NCBI RefSeq assembly: GCF_014202995.1
Contig: NZ_JACHIA010000011.1
Span: 62,001-126,000 of the forward strand
Length of the DNA: 64,000 nt
Source of the DNA: Longimicrobium terrae
Lineage (GTDB): Bacteria > Gemmatimonadota > Gemmatimonadetes > Longimicrobiales > Longimicrobiaceae
Reading direction: 5' to 3'
Shown here: in pieces, positions 53,437 to 62,081 of the stretch
How positions within the stretch are numbered: position 1 is the stretch's first letter
Layout of the letters: each line of letters opens with the position of its first letter
The notes under the pieces: model-generated
Seen by the model: only the letters and a program-made list of their open reading frames with translations
Told to the model about the DNA's origin: nothing
The model's database searches: none
Position numbers and translations under genes: made by a program

Positions 53437-55737
53437 TTATTCTTCGGGATGCGGGATCTCCCCCAGTTCAGTTGCCAACAAAGCGTCGTCGATCCCGAAT
53501 GAATGCACATCCACTCGCGATTCCCCGAATTCGTAGCGCAGCGCGTATGGTACCATGGCAGCAAAAACAGGCGCTCGGGCTGGATCATACCGTAGATTGT
53601 CACTTAGTTCCTCGCCCGTTGCGCGCGTGCCGCTTACCTGCCGTCTGGGGCGCCCTCTGAGTACGATTTCTCCTCCGAGGATGAAATTCCCCAGTTCGAA
53701 GAGGCTCCGGACCGGATGGGCTCCGTAAAAGGCCCCTGACAGCATCCGATTCGTGGTAACAGCACAGGTGTGGATCTCAGACGGATTCGTGCAGTCGAGT
53801 CCGGTTTTCGTCGCAAGGGACTTGAGGAACTCAGGGTCAGCAGAAAGGCGGCGGAATCGATCCAGTTGCTCCTCGGCGTGTGCCAAATGGTCCAACGTCG
53901 TGCGAAGCTCGAACGGCCCCGTAGGCACCAGGGAATTCTTGCACTCAAACGCAAAGAGACGCCCGTCCACCACGGCCAAGACATCAACTTCGCCTTCTTC
54001 TCCACCATGTTTGTACTTGACACTGGCCTTGGCAGCATGCCCCGCTAACGGAAATACGCTGGCGAGCATACGCTCTGCGGGATCATCCTGTGCTCCGCCA
54101 TGGAATCTTGTACGCGAGTGCTGAAGCGAGTTACGGATCAGGTCCGACATTCCAAGGATGTTGAGCGGGGCCATCACGAAAGTGCCATCCGTGATCATCG
54201 GCTGGTATTGAACATCGAACACAGTATCTCCAGGCCACGTTAGTAGCCGCAACACTCCCTCGGCGTTCGCCGGATCCATCACCTTGCCCAGTAGTTCACG
54301 CAGGTGTTCGTGACTGTAGACGGGCACGCTCGACTGGGCTGCAGTCCATGGATCCTTCGGGAGAAAATCCTCCATGTAGCGGTTCATCCAATGCCTCATG
54401 ACGTTGAACACCCTTTGTACCTTCATGATGTCCCACACTGCTACCCCGCGAATCTTGAACTCCGTCAGTTGATCTGCGGGAATGAGGTACGCTTGCATCG
54501 CAGATGACAGGTGGGCACCCTCCTCTCCAAACAGGTTCTCTTCGGTGAAGATTGCCCAGAACTCCGCAGCGCTCGGCACGTGCATCGTTACGCGCCGCAC
54601 AGGATCCTGCAAGACTTTGAATGCTCCGCCGCGTACCATCGCCCGGTACGTACGTTCAGCGAATTCAGTAAGTTTGAAGGCGTCCTGCGCCGGCGCTGCG
54701 AGTGCTTCGCGGGCAGCGGCTGTGCTGGATTGTAAGTAGCCTAATCTCAGCGCCATCTCGTTACGAGCGTCAACGGGCGTCAGGTCATAAGCGTTTCCAT
54801 CGCCAGCCCGACTGCAGACATGGGTTCCCCAATCAACGAGTACCTCCCATTCCGTGAACCTCCGGATCATCGCACCATCCGCGAACCAGTCGAGGTACTT
54901 GCCGGCAACGACTCCTTCGACGTCAACTCGGCCGAACGACTCCCTGGCAAATCCGACGTTTTCGGAGTACATGTGACAAAGGAGCGAGAACCCTTCGGCC
55001 AACTGTTCTGCGGTGTGGTGCGCGGACGTGTTTGTCGGGGCGCCCAGGTCTGCCGGCCGCACGTCCTTGAAGACGGCGTCGATACTGACAGCGAGAGATT
55101 TGATTAGAGACGGCGGACCATTTCGCAGAAGCCGGACTAACCGAAGTCGGCTCTTCCGGACGCCTTTCGCGACGTCGGCAAGGGCCAGAACGGATTCGAG
55201 GTACGTCCGAACCTGCTCTGACAGGCCGAGCGCGGTATGGCAAGCCAATACCGCTTCGACTGTCTGGCTGATCGTGCTTCCGACAAACTCGTACTTTGAT
55301 GCCCGCAGCATGCCGTCCCGACGGAGGCGCTTGCCGAACCGCTCTGGTTGGAGCACAAACCCAAGCGCAAGCCACCCTGCTGCCTGTCCGGACCTTCCCC
55401 GTTCCAGAGCCCGTTGCAGTGCCTCGATGCAGGTGGCTACGTCCGCCTTTGTCGCTTGGTGGGTACCTGCCACCCTTACCAGGGTGGCCGGGTCGTGTAG
55501 CCAAAAGCCTTCAGGAAGCTGTCCGATGAGATTGACCACGAGTTGACGCGGTTGTGAGTTGTGTTGGATTGGCGATCGTTGCTTGCGGCCACAACTTACT
55601 GTCCCATTGTTGTGCCCGAATCGGAGCACATCTCGTGTGAGCCTCTGCGACACGCAGGTGTATCGACCGGCGTCCTGGGGGTCCCTATTGGGAAACATTC
55701 CGTCGGCGAGATCTCCCACGCGTTCAGACCGACACAC
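53437..55737 (-). CDS. PD-(D/E)XK nuclease-like protein, start uncertain
   Basis: Up to 766 residues. The C-terminal region near 590-680 has a clean nuclease core: GEEGEVDVLAVVDGRLFAFECKNSL (E-V-D and E-C-K), then DHLAHAEEQLDRFRRL. The first 500 residues are unrecognised, with helical segments. The N-terminal 70 residues (NNGTVSCGRKQRSPIQHNSQPRQ) are low in typical structure and no ribosome site is evident, so the gene may start internally or be truncated at its 5' end where it meets the 55750-55788 palindrome. Probably a defence-type nuclease. Confidence 0.65.
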   Translation of the reverse strand: MCRSERVGDLADGMFPNRDPQDAGRYTCVSQRLTRDVLRFGHNNGTVSCGRKQRSPIQHNSQPRQLVVNLIGQLPEGFWLHDPATLVRVAGTHQATKADVATCIEALQRALERGRSGQAAGWLALGFVLQPERFGKRLRRDGMLRASKYEFVGSTISQTVEAVLACHTALGLSEQVRTYLESVLALADVAKGVRKSRLRLVRLLRNGPPSLIKSLAVSIDAVFKDVRPADLGAPTNTSAHHTAEQLAEGFSLLCHMYSENVGFARESFGRVDVEGVVAGKYLDWFADGAMIRRFTEWEVLVDWGTHVCSRAGDGNAYDLTPVDARNEMALRLGYLQSSTAAAREALAAPAQDAFKLTEFAERTYRAMVRGGAFKVLQDPVRRVTMHVPSAAEFWAIFTEENLFGEEGAHLSSAMQAYLIPADQLTEFKIRGVAVWDIMKVQRVFNVMRHWMNRYMEDFLPKDPWTAAQSSVPVYSHEHLRELLGKVMDPANAEGVLRLLTWPGDTVFDVQYQPMITDGTFVMAPLNILGMSDLIRNSLQHSRTRFHGGAQDDPAERMLASVFPLAGHAAKASVKYKHGGEEGEVDVLAVVDGRLFAFECKNSLVPTGPFELRTTLDHLAHAEEQLDRFRRLSADPEFLKSLATKTGLDCTNPSEIHTCAVTTNRMLSGAFYGAHPVRSLFELGNFILGGEIVLRGRPRRQVSGTRATGEELSDNLRYDPARAPVFAAMVPYALRYEFGESRVDVHSFGIDDALLATELGEIPHPEE

Positions 55738-55749
55738 AAGGGCTGTTTA

Positions 55750-55788
55750 CGACACATCAGGGTAAGGCTACCTTACCCTGATGTGTCG
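55750..55788. promoter_or_regulatory. Perfect 39-base inverted repeat between divergent genes
   Basis: Arms of 18 bases (CGACACATCAGGGTAAGG and its exact complement) flank a CTA spacer. It sits just outside the longest possible start of the minus-strand nuclease gene and 24 bases before the sce7726-type GTG start. It could be an operator for both genes, a bidirectional terminator, or a recombination site. Confidence 0.75.
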
Positions 55789-55812
55789 ATCCGCCTCGTT
55801 GACTCCTGTTGT

Positions 55813-56661
55813 GTGAACCCTAAGTACCTTCGTTCGCTCCCACCGCTCTTTGCGCGTCCAGTCCTGGCCGACTTCGCCCGGACCGGCCGCTCGGGCGCGT
55901 TCAGCAACCTCGCCGCAGCGGCTGGCCTCGACACGCAGGCCACCGTGGGTCAGATCTATACGAGGGTGTACCAGTGTCTGATTGAGCAGCACCGTTGCGA
56001 GTACGTGTTCAAGAACCAGATCGCGCGCCGGCTGCTTCTTGATCGGCACCCATGGCGTGAGGCGCGGCTGCTTACAGAGTTCCGGATCGGCCCTGCCAAG
56101 GCGGACGTCGTGGTGCTGAACGGCACATCGACGGTTTACGAGATCAAGACCCGGCTGGACAACCTCGACCGGCTGCCTCAGCAACTGGCCGCGTACAAGA
56201 AGGCATTCGACCGCATCTACGTCGTCTGTGAGGCGGAACAGGAGGAGCGTATCGGCGCCGCGGTGGACCCTCGCGTGGGTTTGATCGCGATGGGTGTTGA
56301 CGGGGAACTGACCGAGACCCGTGCTGCCGCGGAAAACGCGCCGTTCACCGACCCCGTGACGATGCTCGCCGCATTGCGCAGATCCGAGTACCTCGAGGTG
56401 GTCGCGACCGAGTGCGGCGCGGTGCCGGACGTACCCAACGGCAGGTTATGGGGTGAGTGCGTCCAACTGATGCAGACCATGGACCCGGAACGCGTGCACG
56501 GGCACATGGTGCGCCTGCTACGCGCGCGGGGGGCGGCGGCCTCGCTCCGGCAAAGGGTAAACGCCGCCCCGCCCGCGCTGACACACGCGCTTCTTACACT
56601 GGACGCATCAGATGCGGAACTGGAGCAGCTCGCCCGCGCACTCGAAGCGCCTCCCAGTTGA
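55813..56661 (+). CDS. sce7726 family protein (PD-(D/E)XK type)
   Basis: 282 residues from GTG 55813; the frame is open to 55561 but that part crosses the palindrome. It shows FKNQIARRLLLDRHPW, then LTEFRIGPAKADVVVLNGTSTVYEIKTRLDNLDRLPQQLAAYKKAFDRIYVV. This matches the sce7726 family as I know it: a nuclease-like core with E, D and E-x-K. The partner sce7725-type gene lies immediately 3' in the opposite direction. The pair is often found in defence-rich islands; molecular role undetermined. Confidence 0.8.
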   Translation: MNPKYLRSLPPLFARPVLADFARTGRSGAFSNLAAAAGLDTQATVGQIYTRVYQCLIEQHRCEYVFKNQIARRLLLDRHPWREARLLTEFRIGPAKADVVVLNGTSTVYEIKTRLDNLDRLPQQLAAYKKAFDRIYVVCEAEQEERIGAAVDPRVGLIAMGVDGELTETRAAAENAPFTDPVTMLAALRRSEYLEVVATECGAVPDVPNGRLWGECVQLMQTMDPERVHGHMVRLLRARGAAASLRQRVNAAPPALTHALLTLDASDAELEQLARALEAPPS

Positions 56662-56662
56662 A

Positions 56663-57580
56663 TTAGAGCAACGACATCATGAGTTCGATGTGGTGCTGGA
56701 TTCCGAGCCGCTTCGGCGTACCCAGGCCCGGATACGATTCCGCCTGAAGCAGAGCGCGGTATTCCGCCACGGCCTTGGAGAATTCAAGGTCCCTCTCGTC
56801 CTCGCCGGCCCAATCCACCAACTCCTCCAGCACTTCAAGAAACCGTCCTGGCACTTCGGGAGCCGCGGTCACCGTGTCGGACACGAAGTGTCTCGCGCGA
56901 ACGGCGCCGTCGCTGGCAGTGTACGTGAGATGCAGCGCTACAGCACGGGGCGTGAAGCCCCCAGGACTGTAGTCCCGTCCCACGATCTGGTAGTCGCCGA
57001 ACCCCGCGAAGCCGTCGTTGCTGAACTCCGCGTACGTGTCGGAGAAACTCTCGTCCTCCGGGTAGTCGGCATTCTTCACCTTCCGGAACGGATCCTCAAT
57101 CAGCACGCGCGTGTCGGCGGCGAACCGGCGCACGTACGCGCGCCTCTGAGGTTCCAGCAGATGCCACCGGCCACGAGCAGCAACCGTCTCCAGCGCGGCA
57201 GCATCACGGAGTTCGTCGAGGTGGAAGAACGCCATTTCGTCCTCCGGGAACCGCTCGCAGAACACGTCTACCTCGGCCCTTGTGGTTGCCGCGTTCAGCA
57301 TCATGGTCGGATGGAAGACGCGGTTCTCCGCGAGAACATCGTTCATGACGCGGTTCACGGCATCCGGCGGCATCAGCTGCCGGCAGCAGATCGGGTTGAC
57401 GACGAAGCAGAAGGGCTGACCACTGCGGGTGTACCTGCGCAGGAGCCGGCGCAGGCCGTCCTCGTTCTTCGCCACCGGGATGAGGACGGGGATCACGGTG
57501 CCGGACGAGCGGATCTCGGCACCGATTCCAGCAAGGGCGAGAATGTCGAACCGCGCGGAGTGGATGACAGGGAAGTACAT
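56663..57580 (-). CDS. sce7725 family protein
   Basis: 305 residues beginning MYFPVIHSARFDILALAGIGAEIRSSGTVIPVLIPV, with a beta/alpha barrel-like pattern through the middle (FCFVVNPICCRQLM, FHPTMMLNAATTRAEVDVFCERFP, MAFFHLDELRD). It matches sce7725-family proteins, which are regularly encoded beside sce7726. Here the two are convergent and separated by one base rather than co-directional. Function unknown; it may act on or be acted on by the sce7726 nuclease. Confidence 0.8.
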   Translation of the reverse strand: MYFPVIHSARFDILALAGIGAEIRSSGTVIPVLIPVAKNEDGLRRLLRRYTRSGQPFCFVVNPICCRQLMPPDAVNRVMNDVLAENRVFHPTMMLNAATTRAEVDVFCERFPEDEMAFFHLDELRDAAALETVAARGRWHLLEPQRRAYVRRFAADTRVLIEDPFRKVKNADYPEDESFSDTYAEFSNDGFAGFGDYQIVGRDYSPGGFTPRAVALHLTYTASDGAVRARHFVSDTVTAAPEVPGRFLEVLEELVDWAGEDERDLEFSKAVAEYRALLQAESYPGLGTPKRLGIQHHIELMMSLL

Positions 57581-57683
57581 GCAGACCTGTTGACGTTGGT
57601 TTCCGGTTGACAGCCGTCCTGTATCGGTCCCGCTTCCTCGCCGACATGCCAGCTCCGCGAGTCCGGCATTGGCGGACGAACGC

Positions 57684-58532
57684 TCAGCCGAGCTGCACCA
57701 TCTGAGCGGTAAGCACTGCTGTCGTACTGCGGGGTCGCGTAGGCACGCTGACCGCTACCGCTGGATCGAGGAAATCTGCGATCAGCGGTGGGCGGTCCGC
57801 GGCGAGCAGATCCTGTGGAAGCTGGGGCCAGACGTCCATCATCGACGGGCTGTAGCCGTAGTGCACGACGCAGAGTGCCCGCTTTACGCCAAGCCGCAGC
57901 AACGCGATCAGTTTGCCGATCCCGTCCAGCGCGACGGCTCGATCATCCGCAACCAGCACGCGGACCGGCGTTGGCAGTGGGATGACACGGAACGGAACTC
58001 CCACGATATCGCCATTCACCTGCAGCGGGCCTGCGGCGTCCAGCAAGAACGGCAACGCGGACTGCAGCCCCGGCCCGCCGGGAACCGCCTCCAGGAGCAT
58101 CTGCGATCCGTAGCCGTAGATGCAGAAACGGGCGATGCTGCCTTCATCCTGAGCGGCCGGAAGGAGTTCGGCGATGGGCACAGGATCGCTGAAGAGCCGC
58201 CCGGCAATCAGCTTCTCGATCGCGATCCACTCGAACCCGGCCAGATTCCACGCGTCGGACGGCTGGATGAGGCTGCGGGCGTCTGCCAGCACCTTCAGGG
58301 CAGCCGGTCCCCGCACGGCGTGGAAGGACGGCTTGCCGGCGTGGTCAGCGGGCCCGAGCCGAGCCCCAGCGCCGAAGCGCGCTTGGAACTCCCCGAGCGC
58401 CTCCGGCGAGAGAGCACCAAGCCAAGGGATGGAAGCGGCCGCAGACGCAGGATCCATGAACCCCGCCAGCGCGACCGATTCGACGTACGGCCGCTTCAGC
58501 GGGTGCGGTTGAGGAACAGGAAAGGTTTCCAC
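57684..58532 (-). CDS. Fifth gene of the ubiquitin-like operon, unrecognised
   Basis: 282 residues from GTG 58532, two bases from the E1 stop with GGAG upstream. It has a mixed fold with hydrophobic strands (VNGDIVGVPFRVIPLPTPVRVLVADDRAVAL, KRALCVVHYGYSPSMMDVWPQL) and an Ala/Pro-rich N-terminal half. No E1, E2, E3 (RING) or protease motif seen. It is the last gene of the operon. It could be a conjugation target, adaptor or regulator. Not known from the four-gene Bil/Bub layouts I recall. Confidence 0.6.
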   Translation of the reverse strand: METFPVPQPHPLKRPYVESVALAGFMDPASAAASIPWLGALSPEALGEFQARFGAGARLGPADHAGKPSFHAVRGPAALKVLADARSLIQPSDAWNLAGFEWIAIEKLIAGRLFSDPVPIAELLPAAQDEGSIARFCIYGYGSQMLLEAVPGGPGLQSALPFLLDAAGPLQVNGDIVGVPFRVIPLPTPVRVLVADDRAVALDGIGKLIALLRLGVKRALCVVHYGYSPSMMDVWPQLPQDLLAADRPPLIADFLDPAVAVSVPTRPRSTTAVLTAQMVQLG

Positions 58533-58533
58533 T

Positions 58534-60135
58534 TCACTCCGCGTGTGCAGAAGGATGCGCAGCCCCGGATCCACCCACCGCCTCTGCCCAGAGGGCCGCA
58601 AGCGCCGGATGCGAGCAGAGCAGCAGGCAGTGGGGTTCGCGCTCACGCGGCCCGGTGCTGAGAAACGGGAGCCGGACCGAATTCGCCACCCGCGCATCCG
58701 CCGTGAACCGGACGTGCGGCCCGGCCCCGGCGGTCCGGATCAGCGCCGCCACTTGAAACGCGGCGGCCATCACGCTCGCGAACGGAAAACTCGCTTCCGG
58801 CTGAGTCATCTGCTCCTCGCCCACCACCGGCATCCCGGCACCGCAGGCGAGTGCCCGTCGCGACGCGGCGTACGTCTGCGTTGCTGCCCCATGGATGCAT
58901 CCCAGGCATGCACCTGATCCCCGCGGGTGCAGGCTCACCGTCCAAGAGGTTCCTGACGTGCCGGCGTTGACCAGCAGGTCTGGCCAGTCCGCTTGGACCT
59001 GGAGGCGGGACGCGACCTGGTCGACACCGACCAGCAAGCGCCTTGGCTCGGCGCTTGTGGGTGCGAGATCTGCGGCCGCCAGATCCTCGTACCGCGCCGC
59101 ATAACCCCGCGTGCGCAAGCCAGCTTCGGCCAGCGCAGTCACTGCCGGAGCAGCCTTCGGCTGCCCGACGGCACCAACCCCCACCCGGATCAGGCGGTTT
59201 AGGTTCGAGAGTTCGATAATGTCCGGTTCGACCACGGTCGCCGACGCGCACGTGATCCACGACGCTGCGAGTACCTGCGCCGCATTTCCCCCGATCCCTC
59301 CCGCCGACACCAGCACGAGTTCGCCGAGATTCACCTGGGGACCGGCTTCCGCGTCCCAGGGAGCCGGACCAGGGTGCGATGAGCCCTGCCGCATCCACAC
59401 GCTTGCGTCGGCTGGATCAACGCAGACCCGACCAGTATCCACGGAGCACCAGTAGCGCAGGTTTTCGCCCTCGCTCGGGTGCTCGTCGCGGACCGTGCGG
59501 TACACGAGCGCGACCGCTGCTGCGGCGGCGGCGACGACCGCCGCGGTTGCAGCCGGTCCCGTTTCAGCCGCCTCTCCGGCGGGGCGCATGTGGTTGGCCA
59601 GCGCCCAGCTTGCCGGAGGCGTCCAGTCCACCCCGAAGACCCATCCATTCCAGCCCACCCGAACCTCGCCCAACCGCGGAGCCGTTCCCGCCGGGTCCAC
59701 AAATCCAATCCGCAAGACCAGGTCGACGCCGGCGAGCGCACCATCATCCCCCAGGGCGCGCCACTCGATGCTTCCGAAAGGGTCCGCTCCCATGAGTTCG
59801 GCGTTGACGGCCTGTCCGAGGGTGGCGAGCGAGCGGTGGAGAGCAGCATGGTTGCGGGTGTCCGCCGCGCCCGACGTGGCCACGATAATGGAGCGTGAGA
59901 ACGCACGCCCCATCCGCTTCAGCATGGAGAGTGACCACAGCAGCGCCGTCTGCCCGGCCGCGGTTTCCATCAGATCGGGCGCCAGAACCACCGCCACGGC
60001 GAGCTGGGGCGCCGCATAGGCGCCACCGAGTGCGGTCCGCTGGTCGCGCTCCGCGTAGAACGCGTCCGCTGTGAGGACCCTGCCCCCGACGATGCACGCC
60101 GGCACCATCCTATTCAGATCCAGAGATCCAGACAT
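58534..60135 (-). CDS. E1-like ubiquitin-activating enzyme (BilD-like)
   Basis: 533 residues. The first 260 form an N-terminal extension. The ThiF/E1 adenylation domain has a nucleotide-binding GGIGG loop at 279-283 (LVSAGGIGGNAAQ), an acidic VVEPDIIELSNLNR with Asp305 and Arg314, Lys327, and a CxxC (GACLGCIHG) near 410. A candidate catalytic cysteine lies in ALACGAGMP. It should adenylate the C-terminal Gly of the Ubl product. The start overlaps the JAB gene by 26 bases and has GAGGTG upstream. Order Ubl-E2-JAB-E1 equals the Bil operon order. Confidence 0.85.
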   Translation of the reverse strand: MSGSLDLNRMVPACIVGGRVLTADAFYAERDQRTALGGAYAAPQLAVAVVLAPDLMETAAGQTALLWSLSMLKRMGRAFSRSIIVATSGAADTRNHAALHRSLATLGQAVNAELMGADPFGSIEWRALGDDGALAGVDLVLRIGFVDPAGTAPRLGEVRVGWNGWVFGVDWTPPASWALANHMRPAGEAAETGPAATAAVVAAAAAAVALVYRTVRDEHPSEGENLRYWCSVDTGRVCVDPADASVWMRQGSSHPGPAPWDAEAGPQVNLGELVLVSAGGIGGNAAQVLAASWITCASATVVEPDIIELSNLNRLIRVGVGAVGQPKAAPAVTALAEAGLRTRGYAARYEDLAAADLAPTSAEPRRLLVGVDQVASRLQVQADWPDLLVNAGTSGTSWTVSLHPRGSGACLGCIHGAATQTYAASRRALACGAGMPVVGEEQMTQPEASFPFASVMAAAFQVAALIRTAGAGPHVRFTADARVANSVRLPFLSTGPREREPHCLLLCSHPALAALWAEAVGGSGAAHPSAHAE

Positions 60136-60643
60136 CGCTCAGCACCTCGAATCGCACTTCCGGGTTGATTGCTCTCCAGTCACCGCCACCCTGGTGCTCG
60201 TACGCGCGCCACCGCGGCTCGCGGACCGTGGAGAACCGCGCGAAGTAGGGGATGACGACCGAGAGGAAACCGGGCCGATGCGACACCGGCTCGGCTTCGT
60301 CGGCCTCGGAGTGGTCTTCGTCTGTCGGATGAGTGTGCACCTGGGCCAGGATCCACAGCCCGTGCTTGCCGCACCACCGGGTGATGTGGCCCATCTCGCC
60401 TTCGGCCAGTTCGAACCGAGAGTAACCCGACCGGATCCGCGGAAACGCCACCGTCGACACCAGGGCCCGCGTCGCGCCGGCGGTCCCCGGCAGCTCAGCG
60501 CCGATCCAAAACGCGAGCATCTCGCGGTCTCGTCCGAGCGCCAGGCCCTGCAAAGTGTTCGAGAGCACCGTCGCTGGGATCACCAGCCGCTCCAGCCTGC
60601 CGGGCGGGCGCACGATGACCGGCTCCTCGGTCCCGTCATCCAC
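60110..60643 (-). CDS. JAB/MPN deubiquitinase-like metalloprotease (BilC-like)
   Basis: 177 residues from GTG 60643, overlapping the E2 stop by eight bases. It has the canonical JAMM zinc motif H103-x-H105-x7-S112-x2-D115 (HTHPTDEDHSEAD) and an upstream Glu in AFWIGAE for catalysis. Its likely jobs are trimming the Ubl precursor to expose a C-terminal Gly-Gly and removing conjugates. A longer start at 60709 would overlap the E2 gene by 74 bases and is less likely. Confidence 0.88.
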   Translation of the reverse strand: MDDGTEEPVIVRPPGRLERLVIPATVLSNTLQGLALGRDREMLAFWIGAELPGTAGATRALVSTVAFPRIRSGYSRFELAEGEMGHITRWCGKHGLWILAQVHTHPTDEDHSEADEAEPVSHRPGFLSVVIPYFARFSTVREPRWRAYEHQGGGDWRAINPEVRFEVLSDVWISGSE

Positions 60644-61211
60644 GGTCAACGCCCGCGCTCGCGGGAAGCTCGATCCCGCGCTGACGCGCAGCCGCCAGCA
60701 GCGTTTCATGGCCGAGCGGGCGCCAATGGCTGGGGTGGTCGGCTTTTTTCATGGCTTCGACGAGCTTCATGACCACAACATCGATGGGCCAATCGCCCGG
60801 GATCCAGCTCTCCTTCGCCCCGTGAAGGTGGTAGAAAGGCGCCGTTGCGCGCTCACACCAGAAGACCGGAATGACACCGGGGTGGGCCACCTGGAAGGAG
60901 CCATGCAGGCCGGGGATCGCGGACAAAGGCCAATAGCGCGGATCGCGGTCGGTCAGCCGATCCCACTCCGAACGGGCAGCGGCAGGATTCAGGAACCCGA
61001 TCTCGTACGGCTCGACCGGGTAAGCCGAAAAGTTGATGCGCGCGAGGTAGTTGTCGTTCGGCCGCTTGCCGCAGGCCCAGACGTACAGGAAGGGCCCGAC
61101 CCGCTCCACCCGCACGCTATTCAGCGCATCGTCCTCATCCGCAGCCAGGAGGCGCCGGCCCAGGATCTCCAGGCCGGCGCCCACCAGTGCCTCATGATAG
61201 GCGGCGTGCAC
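60636..61211 (-). CDS. E2-like ubiquitin-conjugating enzyme (BilB-like)
   Basis: 191 residues. The E2 core is visible but diverged: strand and Pro-rich segment INFSAYPVEPYEIGFLNP near 59-76, WPLSAIPGLHGSFQVAHPGVIPVFWCER around 94-121, where C119 is the best catalytic candidate, and FYHLHGAKESWIPGDWPID near 126-144. C47 is a second cysteine. It transfers the Ubl from E1. The gene begins two bases after the Ubl stop and overlaps the JAB start. No RING E3 is visible in the operon. Confidence 0.75.
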   Translation of the reverse strand: MHAAYHEALVGAGLEILGRRLLAADEDDALNSVRVERVGPFLYVWACGKRPNDNYLARINFSAYPVEPYEIGFLNPAAARSEWDRLTDRDPRYWPLSAIPGLHGSFQVAHPGVIPVFWCERATAPFYHLHGAKESWIPGDWPIDVVVMKLVEAMKKADHPSHWRPLGHETLLAAARQRGIELPASAGVDRG

Positions 61212-61213
61212 CG

Positions 61214-61516
61214 TCAGCGCCGCGCGCCGCCCGACATCGGCCAGCCGAGGCTGACCACGACGTCCACCTCATTGCCGCGGTTCTTGCCCCCCGTGGCCAA
61301 CCCTCCGATCAGTTCGCTGTCCGCGACCGACTTGCCTCCGAGCTGGATGTACGTCGCCGAGAGCGGCACGTTGCCCTTGTCCTGCACCAGCCGGTCGTAG
61401 ACGAACCGCTTCAGTTCGCCGACCGTCTGGCTCACCCGGAACGGGTGCTCCAGGTTGCCCTCCGTCGATTCCACCCGCACCCGCACGACACCATGCTCAT
61501 CACCCTTGCCCGCCAT
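61214..61516 (-). CDS. Ubiquitin-like protein precursor (BilA-like)
   Basis: 100 residues with GGAGG seven bases before ATG 61516. A beta-grasp pattern is visible: VRVRVESTEGNLEHPFRVSQTVGELKRFVYDRLVQ (beta-beta-alpha), then LSATYIQLGGKSVADSELIGGLATGG, then EVDVVVSLGW. The tail ends PMSGGARR, so a JAB cut after Gly-Gly would expose the reactive carboxyl, as in eukaryotic ubiquitin precursors. It is the first gene of the operon. Bil-type Ubls often have two beta-grasp units; this is single. Confidence 0.85.
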   Translation of the reverse strand: MAGKGDEHGVVRVRVESTEGNLEHPFRVSQTVGELKRFVYDRLVQDKGNVPLSATYIQLGGKSVADSELIGGLATGGKNRGNEVDVVVSLGWPMSGGARR

Positions 61517-61601
61517 CTCGCACCTCCGCTCAACACTGGTTCCCGGCTTCGAATCCCCCGATCCTCGCCTCGGCGCAGCGCTGAGCGGAGTCCACGCCGG
61601 G

Positions 61602-61659
61602 AACGTAACCAGAGGCTATGGGTATGTCAACGTGCCCGTCTTTGTCATCTACAATGACA
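61602..61659. promoter_or_regulatory. Operon promoter and operator candidates between Ubl operon and XRE gene
   Basis: On the minus strand a perfect -35 TTGACA (complement of 61625-61630), a 17-base spacer and TACGTT (61602-61607) form a plausible promoter about 80 bases before the Ubl ATG. A dyad TGTCAT-CTACA-ATGACA (61643-61659) covers a plus-strand TACAAT that could be the -10 of the XRE gene, fitting autorepression. Confidence 0.5.
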
Positions 61660-61727
61660 GATTCGACAAGCAATGGCCCACTTCGGGTCGTTGCATACCT
61701 GGGCACTACGGCTTATCGTACACCTCC

Positions 61728-62081
61728 ATGCAGATCTACGAGTACATTGGCACGGCCGTGCGGGATCAGCGGACTGCAACGCGCCGTACTCAGCAAGAGC
61801 TGGCTGACCTCGCAGGGCTGAAGCGGTCGACGCTGGCCATGATCGAAACGGGGCGGCAGCAGATCTCGCTGGATCAACTCATCGATCTCGCACGTGCGCT
61901 ACAAATCGACTACCGCGACCTCCTGCCCGCGCCGGACTACTTTATGCCGACGCGCAACGTACGGGTCACGCTGGACACGATGCACGACCAGGCTCCCACA
62001 ACGGCGGGCCTCATCGCACGCTTGCAGCAGAATGCCGATCCATCCCATGAGCCAGCGAACAAGGCAAAGGACTCGGGCTGA
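61728..62081 (+). CDS. XRE-family regulator
   Basis: 117 residues from ATG 61728; the frame is open further upstream but crosses the divergent Ubl gene. It has a Cro/C1 helix-turn-helix (IGTAVRDQRTATRRTQQELADLAGLKRSTLAMIETGRQQISLDQLIDLARALQI) at 7-60, then a linker and a Gln/Ala tail. It lies back to back with the ubiquitin-like operon and directly before an ImmA/IrrE gene, so it is the likely repressor of both units, with its own operator at 61643-61659. Confidence 0.85.
   Translation: MQIYEYIGTAVRDQRTATRRTQQELADLAGLKRSTLAMIETGRQQISLDQLIDLARALQIDYRDLLPAPDYFMPTRNVRVTLDTMHDQAPTTAGLIARLQQNADPSHEPANKAKDSG

Noticed and set aside
58534-61211. E1/E2/JAB as Cap2/Cap3 of the CBASS-like operon
   Set aside because: They lie 41 kb from the CD-NTase, have their own Ubl and promoter, and follow Bil-type order.
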